Shown here one piece after another: positions 57,532 through 64,000 of a stretch of 64,000 nt of DNA (the stretch's first letter is position 1; each line of letters starts with the position of its first letter). The translations under genes were made by a program, and so were the position numbers. Origin of the DNA: Stenotrophomonas sp. 364 (GTDB taxonomy: Bacteria > Pseudomonadota > Gammaproteobacteria > Xanthomonadales > Xanthomonadaceae); contig NZ_CP047135.1 in the NCBI RefSeq assembly GCF_009832905.1, positions 1,652,001 to 1,716,000 on the forward strand, read 5' to 3'. Below the pieces are notes generated by a model, which did not search any database, was not told the origin of the DNA, and worked only from the letters and a program-made list of their open reading frames with translations.

Positions 57532-58527
57532 ATGAGCAAGATTGTCTGTTTCGGCGAGATTTTGATCGATCTACTTGCCCAGCCGCCGGCCACGCCGGAC
57601 ACGCCGCGTGCGTTCCTGCAATACGCCGGTGGTGCACCGGCCAATGTTGCCGTCGCGGCGGCACGGTTGGGGGCCGACACCCATTTCACCGGCATGCTCG
57701 GCCAGGACATGTTCGGTGACTTCCTCGCCGAAAGCCTGGCCGATGCGGGCGTGGCCACCGACTGCATCGTGCGCACCGACGCGGCCAAGACCGCGCTGGC
57801 GTTCGTGGCCCTGGACGCGCACGGCGAGCGCAGCTTCAGCTTCTACCGCCCGCCGGCGGCAGACCTGCTGTTCCGCAGCAGCCACTTCCATCCCAACTGC
57901 TTCGCCGGCACGCGCAGTTTCCATGTGTGTTCCAACAGCCTGACCGAAGCGGAGATCGCCGAAGCCACGCTGGACGGCATGCGCCGCGCGCGCGCCGCCG
58001 GCGCCATGGTCAGCATCGACCTCAACCTGCGCCCCGCGCTGTGGCCGGCCGGCGTGGACCCGCTGCCGCGGCTGTGGGAGGCCCTGCAGCTGGGCGAGCT
58101 GGTCAAGCTGTCGCGCGAGGAACTGGATTACCTGGCCGCCGCACACGCGGGTGGCGGCGACGCCGTCATTGCACGGCTGCTGGGCGCGCAGGCCCAGGCG
58201 GTGGTGATCACCGACGGCGCCGCCCCGATCCGCTGGCACACCCGCCATGCGGAGGGCGTGCTCACCGGCTTCCGCGTGCAGACGGTGGATTCCACCGCGG
58301 CAGGCGACGCGTTCGTGGGCGGTTTGCTGTTCGGCATCGGCGAGCGCGGTGGCGACGGCAGTGCCTTCGCCACGTTCTGCCAGGACCCGTCCGCCCTGAC
58401 TGGGGCCATCCGCTTCGGTGCGGCGGTGGGGGCACTGGCCGTGACCCGCAAGGGCGCGTTCGCCGCCATGCCCAGCCTTGATGAAGTCCACCAGCTGCTG
58501 CAGCAACAACAGGAAGACGCCGCATGA
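57532..58527 (+). CDS. Fructokinase (PfkB family)
   Basis: A 331-residue ribokinase-fold enzyme. Substrate motif GGAPANVAVAAARLGAD lies near residue 33, and the DSTAAGDAFVGGLL motif holds the catalytic base Asp259. It phosphorylates fructose to fructose 6-phosphate, matching the neighbouring mannose isomerase. Its codons 11-15 contain an operator-like sequence and an unusual CTA codon. ATGA-type overlap with the isomerase gene. Confidence 0.88.
   Translation: MSKIVCFGEILIDLLAQPPATPDTPRAFLQYAGGAPANVAVAAARLGADTHFTGMLGQDMFGDFLAESLADAGVATDCIVRTDAAKTALAFVALDAHGERSFSFYRPPAADLLFRSSHFHPNCFAGTRSFHVCSNSLTEAEIAEATLDGMRRARAAGAMVSIDLNLRPALWPAGVDPLPRLWEALQLGELVKLSREELDYLAAAHAGGGDAVIARLLGAQAQAVVITDGAAPIRWHTRHAEGVLTGFRVQTVDSTAAGDAFVGGLLFGIGERGGDGSAFATFCQDPSALTGAIRFGAAVGALAVTRKGAFAAMPSLDEVHQLLQQQQEDAA
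57561..57574. promoter_or_regulatory. Operator-like site within the fructokinase gene
   Basis: TTTGATCGATCTAC shares the ATCGAT core and most flanking bases with the three operators at 52 kb. It is built from codons ATT TTG ATC GAT CTA, which are uncommon in this GC-rich genome. It could act as an auxiliary LacI site; it may also be chance. Confidence 0.35.
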
Positions 58528-59717
58528 CCACGCCGGTTCCGCCGACCCCCGATTTCCGTTCGCCTGCGTTCCTGCGCGCCCATATCGCGCAGACCATGGC
58601 CTTCTACCAGCCGCATGAGATCGACCCTGACGGCGGCTTCTTCCACTACTACCGTGACGATGGCAGCGTGTACGACACCCGCCATCGCCACCTGGTAAGC
58701 AGCACCCGCTTCGTGTTCAACCACGCGATGGCCTACCGCGAATTCGGCAAGCCCGAGGATCTGGCGGCGGTCGAGCACGGCCTGCGCTACCTGCGCCAGG
58801 TGCACCGCAACCCGGCCACCGGCGGCTACGCCTGGACCCTGCGTGATGGCGTGGTCGAAGACGCCACCAACCACTGCTACGGCGTGGCGTTCGTGTTGCT
58901 GGCCTACAGCTGCGCGCTGAAGGCGGGCATCAGTGACGCGCGCGGCTGGATGGATGAAACCTGGCAGCTGCTGGAGCTGCGCTTCTGGGAGCCGTCGTTC
59001 GGCCTGTACAAGGACGAGGCAGACGCGAACTGGACCTTCAGCGACTACCGCGGCCAGAACGCCAACATGCACATGTGCGAAGCGATGCTGGCCGCCTTCG
59101 AAGCCAGCGGCGAACAGCGCTACCTGGAACGCGCGCTGCTGCTGGCCGACCACATGACCCGCCGCCAGGCCGCCCAGGCCGATGGGCTGGTGTGGGAGCA
59201 CTACGACCGCCAGTGGCAGATCGACTGGGACTACAACCGCGACAACCCCAAGCACCTGTTCCGCCCGTGGGGCTTCCAGCCCGGCCACCAGACCGAGTGG
59301 GCCAAGCTGCTGCTGATCCTGGACCGCCACGTGCAGGCCGACTGGCTGGTGCCCACCGCCCGCCACCTGTTCGACGTGGCCGTGGCGCGCAGCTGGGACG
59401 CCGAGCGCGGTGGCCTGTACTACGGCTTTGCGCCGGACGGCACTGTGTGCGACGGCGACAAGTACTTCTGGGTGCAGGCCGAGTCGCTGGCCACCGCGGC
59501 GCTGCTGGCCAAGCGGACCGGCGAGGCGCAGTACTGGGACTGGTACGACCGGCTGTGGGGCTATGCCTGGCAGCACATGATCGACCACCGTTACGGCGCC
59601 TGGTACCGCATCCTGGATGCGGACAACCGGTCCTACAGCGACGAGAAAAGCCCGGCGGGCAAGACCGATTACCACACCATGGGCGCGTGCTACGAAGTAC
59701 TCAACGTGGTCCGCTGA
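58524..59717 (+). CDS. AGE family epimerase/isomerase (probable D-mannose isomerase)
   Basis: A 397-residue (alpha/alpha)6-barrel protein of the N-acylglucosamine 2-epimerase superfamily. DGGFFHYYRDDGSVYD, HLVSSTRFVFNHAMAYREF, YGVAFVLLAYSCAL and the HxxE-type FQPGHQTEWAKLLL segment fit the mannose isomerase/YihS branch. It should convert mannose to fructose, feeding the fructokinase whose gene overlaps it by 4 bases. Specificity is inferred from neighbours. Confidence 0.87.
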   Translation: MTTPVPPTPDFRSPAFLRAHIAQTMAFYQPHEIDPDGGFFHYYRDDGSVYDTRHRHLVSSTRFVFNHAMAYREFGKPEDLAAVEHGLRYLRQVHRNPATGGYAWTLRDGVVEDATNHCYGVAFVLLAYSCALKAGISDARGWMDETWQLLELRFWEPSFGLYKDEADANWTFSDYRGQNANMHMCEAMLAAFEASGEQRYLERALLLADHMTRRQAAQADGLVWEHYDRQWQIDWDYNRDNPKHLFRPWGFQPGHQTEWAKLLLILDRHVQADWLVPTARHLFDVAVARSWDAERGGLYYGFAPDGTVCDGDKYFWVQAESLATAALLAKRTGEAQYWDWYDRLWGYAWQHMIDHRYGAWYRILDADNRSYSDEKSPAGKTDYHTMGACYEVLNVVR

Positions 59718-59721
59718 ATCG

Positions 59722-59785
59722 GCAGAGCCGACCGTCGGTCGGCTGCTCCAACACCCCGGTAGAGCCGACCGTTGGTCGGCTGCTC
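59722..59785. repeat. Pair of GTAG/GCAG-headed REP palindromes
   Basis: Two direct copies of an 8-bp palindrome, AGCCGACC/GGTCGGCT around 3-base loops (59726-59744 and 59763-59781), headed by GCAG and GTAG. They fill the gap between the isomerase stop and the beta-mannosidase start. Confidence 0.85.
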
Positions 59786-59805
59786 CCACAACCAGGCAGG
59801 CCACC

Positions 59806-62478
59806 ATGCGCGCGCACCGCCGTTTCCATGTCGTTGCACCGGCCCGCTGGCTGATGCTGGTTCTGCTGGCAGCATGGGCACTGCCCGTGGCTGCCGCGCC
59901 GTTGGCGGCGGACTGGTCATTCCGCCTGCTGCCCGGTGACGCGCGCGGTGCCGCGCATCCCGGCCTGCAGCAGTGGCGCCCGGCACAGGTGCCCGGGGCG
60001 GTGCACACCGACCTGCTTGCGCAGGGTCTGATCGCCGATCCCTACGTGGGCGCGCCGGAGGCAGGCCTGCAGTGGATCGGGCTGGCCGATTGGGAATACC
60101 GCGCCCGCTTCGACGTGGACGCGGCCACGCTGGCGCGTGCGCATGCCGAGCTGGCATTCGACGGCCTGGACACGTTCGCCACGCTGAGTTTGAACGGGCA
60201 GCCGCTGCTGCAGGCCAACAACAGCCACCGCACCTGGCGCGCGCGGGTGGACGGCCGGTTGCGTGCCACCGGCAATGAGCTGCGCATCGTGCTGCGGTCC
60301 CCGATCACCACGTTGCTGCCAGGCGTCCAGGCGATGCCGCACAAGATCGCCGGCAACTACCCCTCGCCGTACGGCGACGAGCCCAAGGACGCGATGGTCG
60401 GCAACTTCGTGCGCAAGCCCGGCTACCATTTCGGCTGGGACTGGGGCCCGCGTTACGTGACGGCCGGTATCTGGCGAGCGGTGCAGCTGGACAGCTGGAA
60501 CGGGCAGCGCCTGACCGACGTGGCCGTGCAGACCCGCGCGCTGGACGCCGCGCAGGCCGACCTGGCGATCACGGTGCAGGTGGACAGCGCCGCACGTGGC
60601 TCTGCCGCAGTGCGCGTGGAGGTGCTGGATCCGGACGGTGTATCGGTGGCCCGCATCGATCGTGACGCCGCGCTGCAGGCCGGCGACAACGCCATTACCG
60701 TGCCGGTCGCGTTGAAACAGCCACGCCGCTGGTGGCCGGCCGGGCAGGGCGAGCAGGCACGCTATACCGTGCGGGCCACGCTGGGGCCGGGCGGTGCGGA
60801 CGCGCGCCACATCGAACGGCGCATCGGCCTGCGTACCGTGGAGCTGCGCCGTGAGGTGGACCGCCAGGGCGGGCAGGGCTTTGCGTTCGTCATCAACGGC
60901 GTGCCGATTTTCGCCAAGGGCGCCAACGTGATTCCGTTCGACATGTTCCCGGCCCGCGTGGACGCCGCGCGGATCCGCCGCGAACTCACCGCCGCGCGCG
61001 ACGCCAACATGAACATGCTGCGCAACTGGGGCGGAGGGTACTACGAGGATGATGTGTTCTTCGACATCGCCGACGAACTGGGCCTGCTGGTCTGGCAGGA
61101 CTTCATGTTCGGCGGCGGCATGCAGCCCGGCTACGATCCGGCCTTCCGTGCCAACGTGGTGGCGGAGGCGCGCGACAACGTGCGCCGGCTGCGCCACCAC
61201 CCCAGCGTGGTGCTGTGGTGTGGCAACAACGAAGAAGAAACCGCCTGGAAGGACTGGGGCCACGGCCGTGACCTGACCGCTGCCGACCCGGCCTTCGCGG
61301 CGAAGGTATGGCAGGGCTACGTGGACCTGTTCGGCAACGACCTGCGCCAGGTGGTGGCCGACGAAGGTCTGGGCGTGCCGTACTGGTCCAGCTCGCCCAG
61401 CAACGATCTGGACGACAAGGCCAACGATTCCACCCGTGGCGACAAGCACTACTGGCAGGTATGGGGCAACCCGGCGCTGCCGGTGACCGCGTACCTGCGC
61501 GAGACCCCGCGCTTCATGTCCGAATACGGGCTGCAGGCATGGCCGTCGCTGCGCACGCTGGAGGGTATCATTCCGGCCGCCGAGCAGCAGGTGGACAGCG
61601 CCACGGTACGCGCCCACCAGAAGTTCATGGCGGGCGAGGGCAACCAGCGCCTGATGAAGTACATCGAAGAGGAGTACGGCACGCCACGCGATTTCCCGGC
61701 GTTCGTGTACCTCAGCCAGGTGATGCAGGCCGACGGCATCCAGCTGGCCGCGCTGCACCACCGCGCGTCGCGGCCGTACACCATGGGCTCGCTGTACTGG
61801 CAGCTCAACGACGTGTGGCCGGGGGCGTCGTGGTCCAGCATCGACTACGCGGGCCGCTGGAAGGCACTGCACTTCCATGCCAAGCGCTTCTTCGCGGACC
61901 AGGCCGTGGCCGCACTGCGCGACGACGGCGTAACCCGGGTCAGCCTGCTCAACGACCGTCAACACGGGCTGCAGGCGACGTGGCGGATGCGGGTGATGGA
62001 TCTCGATGGCGGGCTGCGCAGCGAGCAGCGGGATACCGTTGCGGTGCCGCCGTTGTCCGCGCTGGAGGTGGGCCGGTTCGCCGATGCGGACCTGTTGAAG
62101 GGGGCCGATCCCGCCGGCACGGTGGCGGTGGTCGAGTTGCTGGACGGCACGCAGGTGGTGTCGCGGCAGGTGGTCTATTTCGTGGCGGCCAAGGCGCTGG
62201 CGTTGTCGCCGGTGAAGATCGACAGCGCGCTGCGCGCGGACGGCGAGGGTGCCGTGCTGACGCTGCGTGCGCCGAAGCTGGTGCGTGCGCTGTGGATCGA
62301 CTTCGACGGCCTGGATGCCACCCTGGACGACAACGCGCTGGACCTGGTGCCGGGCGAGACGGTCACCATCCGCCTGCGCAGTGAGGCGGACCTGGACACG
62401 CTGCGTGATGCGCTGCGCTTTACCTCGCTTGCGGATGTAATGCGACGGGCGCCTGGCATGGCGCCAGCCGACCGGTAG
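59806..62478 (+). CDS. GH2 family beta-mannosidase, exported
   Basis: An 890-residue enzyme with an N-terminal signal peptide (cleavage near AAAP). Sugar-binding and immunoglobulin-like domains precede a TIM barrel with acid/base Glu in VLWCGNNEEETAWKDWG (about residue 472) and nucleophile Glu in FMSEYGLQAWPS (about residue 571). It cleaves the beta-mannosyl bond at the N-glycan core or in mannan. It starts at ATG 59806 and its TAG stop lies in a REP GTAG head. Confidence 0.93.
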   Translation: MRAHRRFHVVAPARWLMLVLLAAWALPVAAAPLAADWSFRLLPGDARGAAHPGLQQWRPAQVPGAVHTDLLAQGLIADPYVGAPEAGLQWIGLADWEYRARFDVDAATLARAHAELAFDGLDTFATLSLNGQPLLQANNSHRTWRARVDGRLRATGNELRIVLRSPITTLLPGVQAMPHKIAGNYPSPYGDEPKDAMVGNFVRKPGYHFGWDWGPRYVTAGIWRAVQLDSWNGQRLTDVAVQTRALDAAQADLAITVQVDSAARGSAAVRVEVLDPDGVSVARIDRDAALQAGDNAITVPVALKQPRRWWPAGQGEQARYTVRATLGPGGADARHIERRIGLRTVELRREVDRQGGQGFAFVINGVPIFAKGANVIPFDMFPARVDAARIRRELTAARDANMNMLRNWGGGYYEDDVFFDIADELGLLVWQDFMFGGGMQPGYDPAFRANVVAEARDNVRRLRHHPSVVLWCGNNEEETAWKDWGHGRDLTAADPAFAAKVWQGYVDLFGNDLRQVVADEGLGVPYWSSSPSNDLDDKANDSTRGDKHYWQVWGNPALPVTAYLRETPRFMSEYGLQAWPSLRTLEGIIPAAEQQVDSATVRAHQKFMAGEGNQRLMKYIEEEYGTPRDFPAFVYLSQVMQADGIQLAALHHRASRPYTMGSLYWQLNDVWPGASWSSIDYAGRWKALHFHAKRFFADQAVAALRDDGVTRVSLLNDRQHGLQATWRMRVMDLDGGLRSEQRDTVAVPPLSALEVGRFADADLLKGADPAGTVAVVELLDGTQVVSRQVVYFVAAKALALSPVKIDSALRADGEGAVLTLRAPKLVRALWIDFDGLDATLDDNALDLVPGETVTIRLRSEADLDTLRDALRFTSLADVMRRAPGMAPADR

Positions 62479-62572
62479 AGCCGATTCGGTAGAGGCGACC
62501 GGTAGAGCCGACTGTTAGTCGGCTGCTCTTCTTCGATCGGCATGGCGTCAGCCGACTAACAGTCGGCTCTAC
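62475..62572. repeat. GTAG-headed REP cluster after beta-mannosidase
   Basis: Three GTAG heads (62475, 62489, 62502) lead into the palindrome AGCCGACT/AGTCGGCT (62506-62524). An inverted copy (62550-62568) follows and ends CTAC. The set sits between the convergent beta-mannosidase and mtnC genes and provides the mannosidase stop codon. Confidence 0.85.
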
Positions 62573-62607
62573 CCGTCAGGTCTACCGGTCGGGTCTGCCC
62601 GTGCGCT

Positions 62608-63306
62608 CTACAGCGTAATCTGCTGGAAATTCTCGACGCGGTCGTGGCCGTGGGTCGCCTCGCCGCTGCGCGGCAGCGGGTAGTCGTCCAGGCGGTCGAG
62701 CAGACGGGTCTGCAGGCCGGCCTCGCGTGCGGCATCCAGCTCTTCGACCACGTCGGACAGGAACACGATCTGGCCCGCCGGTACCCCGATCGCCTTGACG
62801 ATGTGGCGGTAGCTGTCGGCGTCGCGCTTGCCGCCCACTTCGGTGTCGAACCAGCCCGACACCAGCCCGGTCAGGTCACCGGCCTCGCTGAAGCCGAAGA
62901 ACTGCTTCTGCGCCGGCACCGAGCCGGACGAGTACACGTACAGCGGCTTGCCTTCGGCATGCCAGCCCTTCAGCACCGCTGCCACTTCCGGGTAGAAGTG
63001 CGCCTTGTAGTCGCCGTTGCGGTAGCCGCTTTCCCAGATCATGCCCTGCAGCGCCTTCAGCGCGGTGTGCTTGCGGTCCTGGTCGATCCAGCCCTGCAGC
63101 GTCTCCACGATCAGGCTGTCCTGGCAGGCGCCGCCGATCTCCGCGGCCACCGCGTCCAGCCAGCGGCGCACCTCCGGCTGCTGGCCATGGGCGGCGACGA
63201 ACGCCGGCAGGGCCTTGCGCGCATACGGGAACAGCACATTCTTGACGAACGAAATGCTGCTGGTGGTGCCCTCGATATCGGTGAGGATGACGGTCGGATG
63301 CGGCAT
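62608..63306 (-). CDS. mtnC: Acireductone synthase (enolase-phosphatase E1)
   Basis: A 232-residue HAD phosphatase. The nucleophile motif is [16 protein letters not shown], with [16 protein letters not shown] (Ser/Lys) and [16 protein letters not shown] as later HAD motifs. It acts in the methionine salvage pathway on 2,3-diketo-5-methylthiopentyl-1-phosphate. It lies 3 bases after mtnD in one operon. Confidence 0.94.
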   Translation of the reverse strand: MPHPTVILTDIEGTTSSISFVKNVLFPYARKALPAFVAAHGQQPEVRRWLDAVAAEIGGACQDSLIVETLQGWIDQDRKHTALKALQGMIWESGYRNGDYKAHFYPEVAAVLKGWHAEGKPLYVYSSGSVPAQKQFFGFSEAGDLTGLVSGWFDTEVGGKRDADSYRHIVKAIGVPAGQIVFLSDVVEELDAAREAGLQTRLLDRLDDYPLPRSGEATHGHDRVENFQQITL

Positions 63307-63309
63307 GGA

Positions 63310-63873
63310 TCAGTCGGCCTGGTGCTGTGCGGGGTGGTAACGCGGGAACTGCTGGGCGATGTCGCTGCCGGTGAAATGGCCCACCCAGCCGTCGGCTTCG
63401 GTGAAGAAGCGGATCGCCACGAAGCTGGGCTCTTCGCCCATGTCGAACCAGTGGGTGATGCCATCGGGCACGGCGATCAGGTCGTCCTTGACGCACTCGA
63501 TCTCGTAGACCTTGCCGTCCAGGTGCAGCGTGAACAGGCCGGAGCCGGCCACGAAGAAGCGCACCTCGTCTTCCTTGTGGAAGTGTTCGTCGAGGAACTT
63601 CTTGCGCAGCTCGGCGCGGTTGGGGTTGTCCGGGGCAATCGAGGCCACGTCCACGCTCTTGAACCCATGCTCGGCGACCAGCCGGTCGATGTCGGCCTTG
63701 TAGGCGGCGAACACCTCCTCCTGGCTCGCGCCGGGCGCGACCTCCTGGGTGGCTTGCCAGCGCTCGAAGGTGACGCCGATCTGCTTGAGTTCGGCGGCGA
63801 TCGCCGCGCCTTCGCGGCTGTCGAACAGCGGGGCGTCCGGGGCGGTGTCGTCAAAAATGCGGAGTCGGCTCAT
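63310..63873 (-). CDS. mtnD: Acireductone dioxygenase
   Basis: A 187-residue cupin. The metal-binding [16 protein letters not shown] motif and [16 protein letters not shown] carry the His/Glu ligands for Fe or Ni. It oxidises the acireductone to formate and the methionine keto-acid precursor. mtnB, often upstream, is not seen before the window ends. Confidence 0.94.
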   Translation of the reverse strand: MSRLRIFDDTAPDAPLFDSREGAAIAAELKQIGVTFERWQATQEVAPGASQEEVFAAYKADIDRLVAEHGFKSVDVASIAPDNPNRAELRKKFLDEHFHKEDEVRFFVAGSGLFTLHLDGKVYEIECVKDDLIAVPDGITHWFDMGEEPSFVAIRFFTEADGWVGHFTGSDIAQQFPRYHPAQHQAD

Positions 63874-64000
63874 GGCGGCGGCAGTGAGGCGGAGAAAGGG
63901 GGAAGGAAAGGGTACCAGCGCAGCGCCGGGGAAGGGGCCGCAGGCTGATGGTGAAGGGCAGAATACAGATTCCCTTCAGGAATCTGCATGGACCCGTGGC
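63874..64000. other. Upstream region of mtnD with inverted repeat and possible divergent start
   Basis: An 8-bp inverted repeat CAGATTCC/GGAATCTG lies at 63966-63986. An ATG at 63988, preceded by CAGGAATCT, could begin a rightward gene that runs beyond the window; only four codons are visible, so this is not claimed as a gene. Confidence 0.3.

Noticed and set aside
59917..61965. 682-codon minus-strand frame opposite the beta-mannosidase
   Set aside because: Antisense shadow of a clear GH2 enzyme; composition is typical of reverse-frame translation.

Overview
This 64 kb window is high-GC DNA with dense co-directional operons and ATGA/GTGA start-stop overlaps. It comes from a gammaproteobacterium of the Xanthomonadaceae, most likely Stenotrophomonas. 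The genus call rests on numerous palindromes headed by GTAG (REP or SMAG-like), a bifunctional ThrA read with thrB and thrC, a complete his operon behind a TrpR-family regulator, and a xanthomonad-type N-glycan/mannose locus. No insertion sequence, integrase, prophage or CRISPR array was seen.

Positions 1-15.4 kb hold a surface polysaccharide locus. A tyrosine autokinase (cut by the window edge), a flippase, an Fe-S FrhB-like protein, a pyruvyl transferase, three glycosyltransferases and a Wzy-like polymerase run rightward. Facing them is a leftward group-4-capsule-like operon (gfcA/yjbE-like, wza-like, gfcB, gfcC and gfcD-like) with a clear promoter and an intrinsic terminator after its first gene. 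A PAP2 phosphatase follows. Around 15.4-19.4 kb are a tRNA-Arg(CCT), a lower-GC membrane acyltransferase, small orphan proteins and an exported esterase.

Positions 19.5-28.2 kb are accessory metabolism. A zinc alcohol dehydrogenase precedes a tight five-gene run (acyl-CoA dehydrogenase-like, PIG-L deacetylase, NodS-like methyltransferase, family 2 glycosyltransferase, SemiSWEET) whose product I do not recognise; it is the best candidate for an undescribed system. Next come a DUF2383 protein, a GNAT acetyltransferase, a secreted two-module protein, an AraC regulator and an EamA exporter.

Positions 28.3-44.0 kb are amino-acid biosynthesis: thrL-thrA-thrB-thrC with a threonine-rich leader peptide, a five-unit tandem repeat array, an FNR-type regulator, hisS, a small lipoprotein, then a TrpR-family regulator with a perfect 24-bp palindrome over its promoter, followed by hisGDCBHAFI.

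Positions 44.1-62.5 kb are a glycan utilisation locus: calcineurin phosphoesterase, glucokinase, glycosylasparaginase, CutC, TonB-dependent receptor, GH92 alpha-mannosidase, LacI regulator, sugar MFS, fructokinase, AGE-family mannose isomerase and GH2 beta-mannosidase. These can take N-glycan or mannan oligosaccharides to mannose, then fructose, then fructose 6-phosphate. Three near-identical operator-like sites flank the receptor and GH92 genes. The window ends with mtnC and mtnD of methionine salvage.
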